From NCBI GenBank assembly GCA_012862575.1, contig BLSF01000100.1:20102-84101 (forward strand): DNA of 64,000 nt. Reading direction: 5' to 3'. Positions 9,824 to 20,307 of this stretch are shown here, piece after piece. This DNA comes from Parietichytrium sp. I65-24A (Eukaryota > Sar > Bigyra > Thraustochytrida > Thraustochytriidae). Each line of letters starts with the position of its first letter. Positions within the stretch are counted from its first letter, which is position 1. Under the pieces are notes generated by a model. That model was not told where the DNA came from. It searched no databases and saw nothing but the letters and a program-made list of their open reading frames with translations. The translations under genes were made by a program, and so were the position numbers.

Positions 9824-11617
9824 GGCGCGCGTGACGAGAGGCTGCTGTCAAGCTGTGCAGTGCTCTGCTGAGTGCAACCCAAGCTCGTGAACTCGATTGC
9901 GTGAGAATTCGCACAATACATTCCAACTAATCGTTGATTCAACCTCGCAATCCTTCTCTCTCGTAAGAATGTGCGACCTGTAATGCATTTCAACTGATAG
10001 CTAAGTTAAACGAGACACCATTCACCTCCTCCGCACAGGTGTGGCGGTAGGTATGTCACGACCAACAGTTTTACTTTGATGGCATGGAGAGTTCCTGGCG
10101 ATTACAAGAGTGCCGTTGGCTGACAGTCACATTTCTGGACTTCGTTGCTGGCTTATCTTATCGCTGTGATTGCTATGTGATTCAATTCCCTCTTACCTCC
10201 CTGTCAAAAGCACAGCAAAAATTTTGCCGTCCTTCTCCCGACAAATCACCTCCTGTCGTTTTTCTGCGATGGCTTTGAGTGCGCACCAACAGGGGAGTAA
10301 CAAACGAGCTTGAAATGTACATTGCCGTTTCATCAATTCGCAGTCGGGACCTGCCCCAAGGCTTCCTACAGGTTGGACCACATTAGTCTGAAGCTCAGTG
10401 CAGAGAGCAGAGCGCCCACGGAGCAAACTCGGCATCATCCTCCAAGGCGTAAGATCGCACACTAGCGTCATGCTTCCTCCACTCGGCTCAGTGAAATGGA
10501 CAAAATGCCATAATTGAAAGTAGCTCTAGCTCACACCCGACAGACCAAAGACGGAACGAAAACGGAACGAAAACTCGCGCTTTGTGCGACCGACACCTTC
10601 TTTCGGCATTTCTTGCAACAAAAGCGACCCCAACGTTGGTCTTCTTGCCATCTACAGTGGGAGTACTACTGAACGAATCCATGCATGTACCGGCTAACGC
10701 TCTGGCTGCTCTGTTCGTTCAGAACAGGATAGCATAGGACAACGAGACGAGAGAACGTCCAAACGACACCCATCTTAGTCTCTCTCTCTCAATCTTACCG
10801 CTGAAGGAGAAAACGACTTTCGTGAATACACGAACCAACCGGGCAACTTAGGAGAGAGCTTGTCGTAAACCGCCATCGACCGCCCATGAAGCGGTGAACT
10901 TTTTCAACAAGAGCATACATCTCTGCGCAAACAACTTTGCTCCTACGCCCGCCCGCCCCTTTCGCCCATCAACCAGTTTTCACACATTCACATTCACATC
11001 CGCTCCCCCATCGCGCGCTCTTTCATTCAAAGTCAATTTCAACTTACAAGTAAGAGATCTGACTGGAAGTAGAGCTCAAGTCAGAGTAAGAGTCCGGTTA
11101 AGGGTCTTAGGCGATCGCAACGGATAGATTGTAATAGGAAAGGAGAAATGAGAAGGATGGTGAAAGACGGGTAAGGCGACAGAGATAAAAAGATAGAGAA
11201 TTGACTGTGAGCTCGCTTCTTTGTTTTTAAGAAGGTATATTTAAAATTCTGTTTGCTCGATTGTGTTGTATTGTATTGTATTGTTTCTCGTTTTGTTTAC
11301 TTGCTTGCTATGATACTTCGCCACTTCAAACATAAATGTCCTATTTTAGGTCTTGGTTTGTTAATTGGAAAAGGACAATGGCTGAAGGCTTGGTATCTTC
11401 AGTCGGCGTGGCGCTCTGCTGGCGTCATCGCCGAATGTCTCTTGCATTTGTGTTCGGTTGAGAAGTAAGTCACACCCAACCCCTTGTAGCGGGTTTAGTG
11501 ATGGATTGCGCTGCACGAACTATTATTTATTCTCGAGTAGCGCAGCCGTTCGCGGTGCGGTTGCCACTGCGGGACGAATAACTGCAGGGCGGCTGAGGGC
11601 ACCAGCGGCATCATCGA
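9824..11617. other. Divergent spacer between receptor and kinase genes
   Basis: About 1.8 kb between two 5' ends. No frame shows a domain. It should contain both promoters. A TTGTA array lies near 11263-11285. No RNA gene was recognised. Confidence 0.6.
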
Positions 11618-13513
11618 ATGGGCGACGAAACTGAAGAGAACACAAGCACCGCCACCCTATTTCGGGGCCTCGCCCTCGATGTGAACAGTGCGCTGGACGG
11701 CGGTGGACATTCCGGCCACAGCCACAGGGTGGACCGAGCCGCCGTGGCCAAAAGCTCCAGCGAATGCGCTGGTGGAAATGGAGTCCGTTTTCTGAAGCTT
11801 TCTATCGAGGGGTTGCGTCGCGACGTCAGCGAGCCAGCTATCAAGTGCTCGGACATCAGAGACCGGATTGAGGCTGACTGGAGCCATAGGTTCGACTGCG
11901 ACAAAAGCCTCCAGAGGCTGCAAGCGCATTTGCTAGACAGCTTTCACAAGGATGTGGTTCGCAGCATTTTGTTCAGAGATCTCAATGCCATCGAAACTCT
12001 TGTTGCTGAGATGGAGCCTTTGTCGCTAGCTGAAAGCCCAACTTGCGTTTCCATTCAGAGAGAGAGCTCAGGCGAGAATCCCGCCCACGCAAGTGACGAC
12101 CACCTGCAGGAAGAAGCAGAGGAGGAGAAGGGGGAGGGCATGGGAGAGAAGGCAACAGAAGACCTGGTGCCCCCTCCTCCATCTGGTACAAAGCCGTCTG
12201 CGGCCGTTGGTCAGTTGCGGCTAAACCTTTTGCAGGGTGCAATCGAAGAGGACTCCAAAGCCCCCCTCCAATCTTTTTCCTTAAAGTTGGGATCCTTTAC
12301 AAAAAGTGCGCGCCGGTCATCCTCGCTTGAATTTAGCGACCAAGCTAGCAAAGCTGCAGGGCTCCTTGTTCTCTGCATGCATCAGCCAGGAAGTATGGAG
12401 CTGGACGTTAGTGCTTGTGAAGCTGCTATGGAACACGTCTTTCGATTCATACACGCCAAGCGCTTAGGACAAGATTCAATAAAGGGAGAGCTGCATTTAG
12501 GAAATGTTGACGTGGGAGAAGCGGTGGAGTCATTTTTCCGGATCTTTGCAAACTCGTGTACCGATTGCGACGAAGAAGGCGGGACAGCGGAGAGGCTCGG
12601 GGCCGGAACGCACGGGGCAGTTTATGGTTCAAGGGACTCCCAGGTTGCCATAAAAAGAATCACATTCGGGAACTCAAACCCAGGGAGGAAAGCTGTGCGA
12701 ATATTCTCCGAAGTGAACGCCTTGACACTTTTATGCAGCAAGGGTCACAGCGGCGCGGCAATCGAGGTGAAAAAGGTATTGTGCCAGCCGAACGGCGTTG
12801 ATATACGCTCGAGCGAGATTCATATCCTGATGAAGAGGGCCCAATGCAACTTGATGGAATGGAGAAACGCGAACGCGCAACAGTCTGCTTTTGTTGCGGA
12901 GAGCTTTCGAATCCTGTCACGGATCGCGAGAAATGTGGCCCTTGTAAATAAATGCGGTGTGGTGCACTATGATATCCGTTGTGAAAACATATTAATGGTC
13001 GCCGAAACGGAAACCGAAGAAGACAAGAGTCGGATGGTCCCTGTGCTCGGTGATTTTGGCGAAGCGTATTGTGGAAGTCGACCTGGAGAATTTCAGTTTG
13101 CGAGTCGAGGAACAGAGAGTATTAAAGCTCCAGAGATGCTCAAGGTGTGTGACTTTGCGCAGGCTCTGGAGCGGGAAAAACTGGACCGCCGGCGTGTATT
13201 TGAGTTTGGCACATGTTCAGCTGCAGATGCTTGGGGGGTAGGGTGTCTTGTGTTCGAATTGCTGACTGGATCGCATCTGTACCAAGAGGCTTTCGATTCT
13301 TGGGCAACATTCTTTTCTCGACTGTCGGGATCGTCCACCCTTTCGGTATTGCCCGATGATCGATTTCCAATCCTTGAAAACGCACTCGGGCAGAATATGG
13401 CAAGAAGAGTGTGGACTCTTCTTGAGCGAATTCTTGTCCTGGATCCTCGTGTCCGCCCGACGTCGGAGCAGCTCGGCGTAATATTTGATACCTTTTTGGC
13501 CGAGACAATATGA
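11618..13513 (+). CDS. Serine/threonine protein kinase with a novel N-terminal half
   Basis: The protein has 631 residues in a single exon starting at ATG. The C-terminal half is a protein kinase domain (about 320-628): glycine loop GAGTHGAVYG near 328, VAIK with Lys346, catalytic loop HYDIRCEN with Asp452 and Asn457, DFG at 479-481, APE near 504 and a Trp-Gly-Val-Gly segment typical of subdomain IX. The catalytic loop has Tyr in place of the Arg of HRD and Arg in place of the usual Lys two residues after the Asp, so it is a non-RD kinase, probably still active. Residues 1-320 carry no domain I recognise. They include helical stretches and a Glu-rich segment near 165-185. The gene is convergent with the histidine phosphatase gene, with only 214 bp between them. 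Substrate and pathway are unknown. Confidence 0.85.
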   Translation: MGDETEENTSTATLFRGLALDVNSALDGGGHSGHSHRVDRAAVAKSSSECAGGNGVRFLKLSIEGLRRDVSEPAIKCSDIRDRIEADWSHRFDCDKSLQRLQAHLLDSFHKDVVRSILFRDLNAIETLVAEMEPLSLAESPTCVSIQRESSGENPAHASDDHLQEEAEEEKGEGMGEKATEDLVPPPPSGTKPSAAVGQLRLNLLQGAIEEDSKAPLQSFSLKLGSFTKSARRSSSLEFSDQASKAAGLLVLCMHQPGSMELDVSACEAAMEHVFRFIHAKRLGQDSIKGELHLGNVDVGEAVESFFRIFANSCTDCDEEGGTAERLGAGTHGAVYGSRDSQVAIKRITFGNSNPGRKAVRIFSEVNALTLLCSKGHSGAAIEVKKVLCQPNGVDIRSSEIHILMKRAQCNLMEWRNANAQQSAFVAESFRILSRIARNVALVNKCGVVHYDIRCENILMVAETETEEDKSRMVPVLGDFGEAYCGSRPGEFQFASRGTESIKAPEMLKVCDFAQALEREKLDRRRVFEFGTCSAADAWGVGCLVFELLTGSHLYQEAFDSWATFFSRLSGSSTLSVLPDDRFPILENALGQNMARRVWTLLERILVLDPRVRPTSEQLGVIFDTFLAETI

Positions 13514-13727
13514 TAAGGGTGCATGGGCTGCAGAGCTTCAAACCCTTTTTGGTTCTTCTGTACATAAATGCTAAAACAGGGTGGTGTGAGAGCACCGCGA
13601 TTGAAAAAATGTTCAGTATTCAATTTATACATAAATTCATACATAGGCTGGTAGTCAAGTGTTGTATCCTCCCTCTCTCTCTCTCTCTGCCTGCCTGCCT
13701 CCCTCCCTCCTCATCATCAACAATTTC

Positions 13728-14519
13728 TCACAGCTTTAGCCGTATGCCATGCCCTGGTCGTGGCCCTCTAATGAGCGAGTTCCAAACTTGGAGTTTCTCT
13801 TTGTCGAACCCCCAGGCCAAGGTTGTCGGGCTATTTTTGGACACATACGGAGCATTTGAGCGACCGGTAGTAACCATTCTCCATCGTTTCTCTCCAGGCC
13901 GCTTTTCCAGTTCGTAGATTCCGCACGGCGCAAATTTGAAGTCGATATCAAGCTGACATTCGAGAAGTGAGGCGACAAGGGCCACGCTCGCCGCGTGTGT
14001 AAAGCAGACAACGTTCTGCCCTTGCAGCTTCTCGTCGAACGTCTTCCCGACCTCCAGCATCCTGCGCATATACCCGAGCGGGTACGATTCCGCATCAGCG
14101 CCTTCATATTCGCAGCCGTCAGCTACGACGGGGTGCAGAGACGAATAAGTGGTATCGATGTTTCCAAAGTAAGCAAATCTTTCCGCCAGTGCAGGCATCT
14201 GCCCTGGTCGATGGTGCGTCTCGCTGAGCCCATCTTCGATGCAGATCTTCGCTCCAAGCCTCTGCACCAACGGCTGTGCCGTCTGAATGGTCCTCAAGTA
14301 CGGGCTGCTCAGCACCAAGTCCACCTTTCCGTCCCAGTCTCTGCAAATTCTCGAGTGAATCTCCGTCCCGGCCTCACGAGCCTGCTCCCAGCCCAACGCT
14401 GAGAGGGGCGGATCGCGCACGTTCAGCCCCAACGACTCTGCTTCCGACCGCCAATCGGGGCACATGTAGTCCATGCGGTCGCCATGTCGCACTATGAGCA
14501 GCCTGCTCGCCATTTCCAC
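13728..14519 (-). CDS. Histidine phosphatase superfamily protein (phosphoglycerate mutase-like)
   Basis: The protein has 263 residues. The start at 14519 gives MEMASR; a second in-frame Met two codons later is equally possible. The RHG motif (LLIVRHGDRMD, residues 8-18) supplies the phosphorylated His. LSSPYLRT near 90 supplies a phosphate-binding Arg, GLSE near 117 probably the acid, and FTHAAS near 193 the second catalytic His. Spacing and length fit the branch of the family that contains TULA/UBASH3-like phosphatases rather than true glycolytic mutases. No signal peptide or membrane segment is visible. The 214-bp gap to the kinase stop codon holds a CT run near 13671-13690. The substrate cannot be told from the sequence. 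Confidence 0.85.
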   Translation of the reverse strand: MEMASRLLIVRHGDRMDYMCPDWRSEAESLGLNVRDPPLSALGWEQAREAGTEIHSRICRDWDGKVDLVLSSPYLRTIQTAQPLVQRLGAKICIEDGLSETHHRPGQMPALAERFAYFGNIDTTYSSLHPVVADGCEYEGADAESYPLGYMRRMLEVGKTFDEKLQGQNVVCFTHAASVALVASLLECQLDIDFKFAPCGIYELEKRPGEKRWRMVTTGRSNAPYVSKNSPTTLAWGFDKEKLQVWNSLIRGPRPGHGIRLKL

Positions 14520-14803
14520 CTTTATTCTAGCTAGCTAGCTAGTAGCAACCTCGCCCGCTACTCGAGTACCAAATCCGACTTTGCACGGGATACGCGTGCA
14601 AACGAACTGGCGGACTACCTAAGTATTGCGTATTGCGTATTGCGTTGTCTGTCTTCCTCACGCGACGCGTTCACACTCCTTGCTCCGTCTCTAACTGCAC
14701 TATCGACTATCGACTGTCAACTGTCAACTATCGACTGTCGTCCAAGCTGAGCCCGCTGCCCACCACCCCGCAGTAACCTTTCGCCCAATGTGTACGCGCG
14801 AGA

Positions 14804-14896
14804 CTGAGTGAGTGAGTGAGTGAGTTTGTGAGTGACACCACCTTTGCAAAAGCGTGTGCAAGCGTCTCACCTCCGCAACTCTCTCTCTCTCTCTCT
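14804..14896. repeat. GAGT array followed by a CT run
   Basis: A tetranucleotide GAGT array at about 14804-14837 and a CT dinucleotide run at about 14879-14896. Confidence 0.8.
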
Positions 14897-16820
14897 TCTT
14901 TTTCTTGCTCTTGCTCTTGCTCTTTCGGCCCCACAGTTACACAGTTAGGTCCCTCAAGTCCCCTCAAAATGTCGGAACGCGTCCCCTCTCTTCTCCACTC
15001 TTCTCCTCACAAGGACTCGGACTGTTTGTTCGCGCACGCACGCTTGCCGGTCTTATGATTTGTGCTAACCAAATCTTACGCGCACGTCAGACCCTGCTCT
15101 TGGCTTCTTCCTCTTCCCGACGTGCATTTATGGTTTTGACCATCTGCAGCTTTAGGGTATGGGGATTAGAGGGATGTTTAGGGGAGTGCTAGGGGGAGTG
15201 CTATGCGATGCAGTAGGGATGGGTAGTCCGCCGCGGGGGGCACACGTTGTTCCATTTTGATCATTTTGTTCGCCGGTGAGGACGGACGCGGCTTACGATT
15301 TGCGGTGGGGGTTAATGTTTAAGATAGATGGATAGTAAGGGCGAGCGTGCTCTCGATGTGCACTAGTGAATGTGAAATGTAATGGAAATGGAAATGGAAG
15401 GATACGTCATGTGTATAGTGCGGAGGAGCAAACAGACAGTGAAGACTGTGTCTCGTTCGATTGAAAGCTTGGCGCTGGTGCCGCAGTTTGTAGCTGTATC
15501 CGATGTCATCGGAGAGAAGGAAATGACGGTCGACGTTGTCATGGGCCCCGGAAGACCTTCATCGCGATGATCTGAACTCTGCTAAAGGGGCTGGAACTCG
15601 TAGTCAAACAAGTTGAGGACGCCGTTGTCGGGTCTCCCAATTCGTTCGGACCTCGCCACGTCAGTGCCCGCCATGGTGTCTGCGCTGTCCCTGTTCTGTC
15701 AAACTAACCCTGGCCCCCAAAGATCACTCGAATACAGGAAACTTTATTCGTCGGTTCCTAGCTGTCGAGAAACACGTGTGTTGGAAAGCGCTGGCAGTAT
15801 GCAGAACAGAGCAGCTTAGACGGCGACACACCAGCGCAAACTAGAGGCAACTCCGGAAGACGCTGGTTAGCCAGTTTCTCGGACTTTCGCGCAACGTGAA
15901 CAGAGCTTTTCATTCGTCATTGAAGTAACAGCACCACTTCAACGCTCGATTGCGCCAATGACAAACCAGAACGGAGAGTGGAGTCCAACATTTACATCCT
16001 TGACCATATTTTTCTGCGGCTGTGGGATGTGTCTTTCGAATAAACGGTACTCGAGGAATGCAACCGTTCAGAGCAGCTAGTACATAGTGGTGCAAGGTAC
16101 CAAAGAGGGGGTGCGACAGTTTCGCAATGTCCAGCCCAAAACCTCAGATTCCGAGGGCCCCGAGAAGCTTCCGGTGAGAGTGCGCAGTTTGACGCATGCC
16201 CAGATCCACAAGCATCCCCAGCTCCCTCATCTGCCCCCCACAACTTGACTTTTTCTTCGCTGCCAACAGCTGCAACCCTTTCGCGGACTCAAGAGAGTGG
16301 AGGAGATTGGGGGCCTTCTCCGCTCTGTTCTACATTTTTACAAATTGCGGAGTAATTGTTCTATTTGCAAGTAAAAACGCGGCGTGTATCCAAATAGTAT
16401 TACAATAGTGTATTCACTGTCAATTGTCCATGAACATTCATCACAATCGTCAACAAACCAGTTCAAGGGACGAGAGAAGAAGAAAAAGAAAACGAAGGAC
16501 AAGTGGCTGATCGCTTTGCAAAAACGCTCGCATACTCGCTTCGCGTCTCGCCACTCTCGCAGACCTCTCGCAGAATCCGTGTCCGCCAGGGTCCTGAACA
16601 AAACAATACACACCCCGAGACCTCTAGCTAGCTAGAGTTTGCTCGCCCCAGTTGACTGTAGGGGCTTGAAACCACCTCGCGTTGTCAGTCCCAGTACTAC
16701 TCAGAAGGCAAACATAGGCAAACGTTTTGATGTAACAGCGAGTCGTCAACCACGCAGCAGAGACACTAGTATCTACCCCGGCCACATGCGCAGCTGGCTC
16801 TCTTCTTCTCCATGAAGTCA

Positions 16821-16860
16821 TCGATCCATCGATCAATCCATCGATCCGTCCATCGATCCA
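16821..16860. repeat. CGATCCAT-type octamer array
   Basis: About five near-copies of CGATCCAT in tandem with single-base variants. Confidence 0.8.
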
Positions 16861-17429
16861 ATTAAGTGGAGCCAAGAAGTACAGCGTAAACAAGACCTAT
16901 CGGAAGGTGGGGTGTCGATCCATCCACGCACCGAAACTCTCTTGGCCAAGGCCCGGCGCTCGAGAATCTGACTAATACTACTCTGACGAATCCGACTTCC
17001 AGGCTCTTAACTTTCGAAAGCTTCGAGTCTAGCGAGCCCCGTCGTTGCGACATGGTCCTTCTTTTCCAGCTGGTTCAGTACTAGTACATCCTGGATCCCG
17101 AATTGACTCTTCCAGTTACTCAGTAACCCCCACCCAGCTCGCGAAGATCGCAGAGATTCTGCAAGCCTACGGGGCGCCATGGCCAGCTTGCAGAGATTGC
17201 AGAGAGCACAATACTGAGTGCAAGCCTGCGAGCCCAGAGTCCTCTCGCGGCGACGCTCAACGGCGACATATGCTCGGACCTACACCTCAAGACGCTCCTC
17301 TCTCATCTCTCATCTCTCTCCTCTCCCGCCATTCGCAATAAGCTAATCGCTGTCAAGTCGTTTGGTCTCCTGTCATCACCGACGGGCAAGTGCTATTTGT
17401 ATTCGTGAGCGACCAACTGATCGCCGTGG

Positions 17430-17466
17430 TCTCTCGAGTCTCTCGGGTCTCTCGGGTCTCTCGGGT
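17430..17466. repeat. 9-bp tandem repeat (TCTCGGGTC)
   Basis: Four near-perfect tandem copies. A short GAT trinucleotide run follows at about 17554-17572. Confidence 0.8.
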
Positions 17467-18093
17467 GCGCGATTCCCAACGCTGCATGATCCCTGCCGGC
17501 TTGAAAGGCTTGAAAGAAAGCACATTCTTTTGTTGAAGCTTTTTTTCTTTTTTGATGATGATGATGATGACGATGTTGACAAGATTGTAATTTGCCAATG
17601 GAGTTACGATTTACTTGTTTGTTTTATTTTGTTGTTGCTTTTGGTAAGTTGGCACAGTTGGCATTGTATTCATGTGCCACTGACTGTGAGTGAGCGAACG
17701 ACAAAGGTCGTACGCCATCGACGGTTTCATATCTCTTCCTCCGCTCCGAAGAGTTGAGAGTTGACCGAATTGACAGTCAATGCTGTTTTGATGTTAACTG
17801 ACAGTGAATTCTGTAAATTACAATTTTCCTTTTCTCAAACTATAGCTATTCCAACTCAATTTTAAACATGACAATAAGCGGAAAATATAGAAGTGATTCA
17901 GCCTTTTCACGCGAGCGAGCGAGCACAGGTTATTTCTCCTTCTCATGCGGAAAGGCTCTTCTGAATTCTGAAACTTTGTTACAACTCAGACAAAGATGTA
18001 CAAAGGCTTTCTCGACGACTGAGAGACAGACTACTAGCTAGACTGACCGACTGACCATAACTCTCGCTGCCAAACATATTGAAACAACTTTCC

Positions 18094-18096
<3 letters not shown>

Positions 18097-18124
<28 letters not shown>
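18097..18124. repeat. CT dinucleotide run
   Basis: An uninterrupted CT run of about 28 bp. Other GA/CT-rich tracts lie near 18380-18430 and 18465-18525. Confidence 0.85.
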
Positions 18125-18127
<3 letters not shown>

Positions 18128-20307
18128 CGTACCAACTCGCACCAGCGAAAGTTTCAGCCCACAAAGCAAACAAAGCAGTTCAGAACAAAAGTATCATAGT
18201 ACGAAGAGCCACTAGAGTTGCTGGTGGTAGAGTGGAACTGAGAGTCCACAGTCTTGGACCTACCACTCATTACTGTCAGATGGTAGGACCAGGACATCGG
18301 TCCATAGCGCCGAGGGCTAGCGTGGATTATGAGAGGCTAAGGGGGCACGTAGTAAGATAAGCTAATGAAGGCGAAGAGTTTTCTTCTCTTTTTCTTTCTT
18401 TCTTTCTTCTTTTCTTTCTCTCGCTCTCTCTTTCCACTTCCTCTACTTGGTGTGCTTTCCAATTGGAGAGAGAGAGAAAGATAGAGAGAGACAGAAGATA
18501 GATAGAAAGAGAGAGAGAGAGAGGGCGAGGAGAACCAAGTTGTGGGCAACCCCTCTCTCTGTGAAGAAGAACCGGACGTGAGAGACTCAGTTACATACAC
18601 AGAAACTGCAGTCAAGGGCGTCAAGGGCGGAAAGATCTCCTGAAGCTCCATTGCAAAAAGTAAAATAGTTTTCTTACATTTTAAAGTAATTGTTCATGGA
18701 TTTTAGATTTTAGATCTCTCAGAACTCAGACCGACTAGGTTCCGGGTCGAAAGTTGAAACAACGCGAAACGACAGAAGCGATTCTTAGAGTGAGTTGTAG
18801 CAGGACAGTAGAGCTCCGCTGCTTCTCGTCGTTCTCTTCCTCTTTTCCGGGCCGGCTTGTGAGGGAACTCTCTGTCAGATCAGTTGTTTTGGGACTGCGA
18901 GCCTCCTCATTCCGAACAATTTACAGAATTCAGGAGAAGGAATGTTTTTGTGCAAGTACGATACTGGAGAGGTTTCTTTAGCGTTGGATGTAGTGCTCCA
19001 ATTGAATTATTTTTGCACTGTTGTGAATATTTGCTTTTTTTAAGTTCATCTGCCTCTCGGCTCTCACTCCGAATTCAAATGAGTTGAATTCTTTAAATAC
19101 CACGTGGTCAATGCGATAAAATAAACCGTTTACAGAATTCAGAATTCAAACAGTCGATCCGGATCAAAGATCAAAGAAAAACAAAGAAAAAAAAAAGGGC
19201 CTAGAGAAACTGCGCTGGTGTAGCAACCTCATTTACTGTCAGCCATAAGGCTTCGCCAGGTTCGGGAGATCTCCTCTTTCGGCCCTATGGCGCACACCCC
19301 TCTCGGGAAAATTGTGGAAAGATCTTGTGAATACAAAAAGCTGGACAGCACAACTCACGGCGCATCATCGGCGCTGCCCCTCACAACGTTTAGTACACTT
19401 GGGAGTTTCCGTCGCTCCTCGTTCCTCCCACAGCCCCTCAGTCCCTATCCGTCCCCCTCTCGGACTTTTCTTCTTTCCTTCCTCCTCCCGCCCTCCTACA
19501 GCCTGAAGCAGCACGGTATCATCGCGGCTCTTAAGAAGTACTATCGCCTACAGTAATGAGAACGATTCAGAGACGGGGTGGCGACTGTTTGAAGGTAGTA
19601 CTATTGATTGATGTAGCAACCCCGTAGCGGAGAGGATTCAGAGCTCTTTCCCTCGTCACTCATTCATTGTCTGTTCAAAATTCAGATTAAAATTATTTGA
19701 GAATTCAGAACAAGTTGAGCTCTTGTTTTGTGAGCTTTTAATTAACTTATTCTTCAAGCTGCAAACAGATTCACTGTCAGAACAAAGTTTCGAGTTGAAC
19801 ATTTACTTCCAAAACAAAACAAAAATCTGCTCTAAATTACTTTCCACAGTCGGGTCAAAGTCTAGACCCAAGTTGGCGGCGAGTTTGGACCAGAGAACTC
19901 CCCAAACAAACGAACCAACACACAAGCAACAAAGACCCAATACGGGCAGGCACCACTGCGGCAGCTCGACCTGCAGAGTTGCGAGTATACTCGGCGTACG
20001 GCGAGGTAGGAGGACCGTGAGAGTCGCTAGGCGCGAGCCGAAGCTGGCAGACTTGCAGACCCCAAATTGAGCAAATTAAGGCGGGCTGCGGTCAATAGTG
20101 CGCGCGAGCAGAGTGAGTGATTTGCTGGAGAAGAAGTCAGATTTTGTCCGGGAGATACATCATGCGATAAGAGCTTGCGCGAAAACATTCGAGTTGATCC
20201 GCTGCGCTTTGGCGGTTTCCTTTCTTTCTTCGTTGGATTGGTTTTTGTACTTTTGACTCGCGAACGTCGTATTGTTGAGCGCGAGTGACTCGCCTTTCGC
20301 CTGAAAA

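Larger units (their letters stand above)
14520..20307. other. 5.8-kb divergent spacer rich in simple repeats
   Basis: The spacer lies between the 5' ends of the phosphatase and ABC transporter genes. Open frames are short and of low complexity. It contains GAGT, CT, CTAG, CGATCCAT and GAT arrays and poly-purine/poly-pyrimidine tracts. TTCACTGTCA-like motifs lie near 16413, 17770, 17799, 19232 and 19770, several of them close to GAATTC-containing segments. No protein domain, tRNA or rRNA was recognised. Unrecognised non-coding RNA genes cannot be excluded. Confidence 0.6.

Noticed and set aside
14520-20307. Possible transposable element or virus-like element in the long spacers
   Set aside because: No transposase, reverse transcriptase, integrase, capsid or terminal repeat signature was found in any frame of this or the other long spacers.
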